Positions 5,870-6,156 of a stretch of 6,156 bases of DNA are shown piece after piece. Source of the DNA: Chitinophagales bacterium (GTDB lineage Bacteria > Bacteroidota > Bacteroidia > Chitinophagales > UBA10324). The notes beneath the pieces were generated by a model that saw nothing but the letters and a program-made list of their open reading frames with translations, did not search any database and was not told where the DNA came from. A program made the translations under genes and the position numbers. How positions within the stretch are numbered: the stretch's first letter is position 1; the number at the start of each line of letters is the position of its first letter. The stretch is taken from positions 1-6,156 of the forward strand of contig JACCZZ010000103.1 in NCBI GenBank assembly GCA_013695715.1, written 5' to 3'.

Positions 5870-6156
5870 ATGATTTTTTATAAAACTCAGGAGGAAATTG
5901 AGTTCATCCGAAACAGTTCATTGCTTGTTTCTAGGGCATTAGCGGAGGTGGCTAAGTATATTAAACCTGGAATTACCACTCTTGAGTTAGATAGAATTGG
6001 TGAAGAATTTATACGTGATAACCGTGGCTACCCTGCTTTTCTGGGTTACAGAGGTTTTCCTAATTCTCTTTGCATTTCCGTGAATGAAGAGGTAGTACAC
6101 GGTTTACCTGGCTCTATTGTATTGAAAGAAGGAGACCTGGTTTCTATAGACTGCGG
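5870..6156 (+). CDS. map: Methionine aminopeptidase type I, 5' end only
   Basis: Type I methionine aminopeptidase removes the initiator methionine from new proteins whose second residue is small, using a two-metal centre. Only the first 95 complete codons are in the window; the gene runs past the end and the family is about 250 residues. Visible family features are MIFYKTQEEIEFIRNSSLLV (1-20), IKPGITTLELDRIGEEFIRD (31-50), FPNSLCISVNEEVVHGLPG (63-81) and GDLVSIDCG (88-96). His77 in the VVHGLP motif corresponds to E. coli His79, and Asp94 in SIDCG to the first metal ligand, Asp97. The remaining ligands lie outside the window. The ATG is 8 bp after secY, with only AGG directly before it, so there is no usable Shine-Dalgarno. 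The position after secY, with no adk, fits Bacteroidota operons, where infA and further ribosomal genes usually follow. Confidence 0.97.
   Translation, partial: MIFYKTQEEIEFIRNSSLLVSRALAEVAKYIKPGITTLELDRIGEEFIRDNRGYPAFLGYRGFPNSLCISVNEEVVHGLPGSIVLKEGDLVSIDC

Overview
This window is the core of a bacterial spc-type ribosomal protein operon. Every gene lies on the + strand and almost all of the sequence is coding. The order is rpsQ (3' end), rplN, rplX, rplE, rpsN, rpsH, rplF, rplR, rpsE, rpmD, rplO, secY, map (5' end). All eleven complete products match their family's usual length, and the conserved motifs are intact. No frameshift, insertion sequence, tRNA, rRNA, CRISPR array or foreign gene was found.

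The likely source is a member of the Bacteroidota, with the order left open (Cytophagales, Sphingobacteriales or Chitinophagales are all plausible). Four observations support this. No start codon has a convincing Shine-Dalgarno sequence; upstream regions are A/T-rich instead, which is the usual state in this phylum. map follows secY directly with no adk between them, whereas Firmicutes usually have secY-adk-map and E. coli has secY-rpmJ. The S14 protein is the long, zinc-free form. The wording of the L14, L24, L5, S5, SecY and MetAP proteins looks Bacteroidota-like from memory. The base composition is moderately A/T-rich throughout, with no obvious break.

Layout: 1-177 encodes the end of S17. 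A 75-bp spacer follows, then a tightly packed block rplN-rplX-rplE-rpsN (253-1804) whose last two junctions are one-base TAATG stop/start overlaps. Spacers of 27-83 bp separate rpsN, rpsH, rplF, rplR, rpsE and rpmD. rpmD and rplO overlap by four bases (ATGA), secY starts 5 bp after rplO, and map starts 8 bp after secY. Two spacers contain small inverted repeats that could fold in the mRNA: rplF-rplR, and rpsE-rpmD where the repeat covers the rpsE stop codon.

Together the genes supply large-subunit proteins (L14, L24, L5, L6, L18, L30, L15), small-subunit proteins (S17, S14, S8, S5), the SecY channel pore through which nascent proteins are exported or inserted, and the methionine aminopeptidase that trims their N-termini. 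I looked for a previously undescribed system and found none. The items worth a second look are modest: possible RNA structure and decoy start codons in the spacers, and start-site selection without Shine-Dalgarno sequences.
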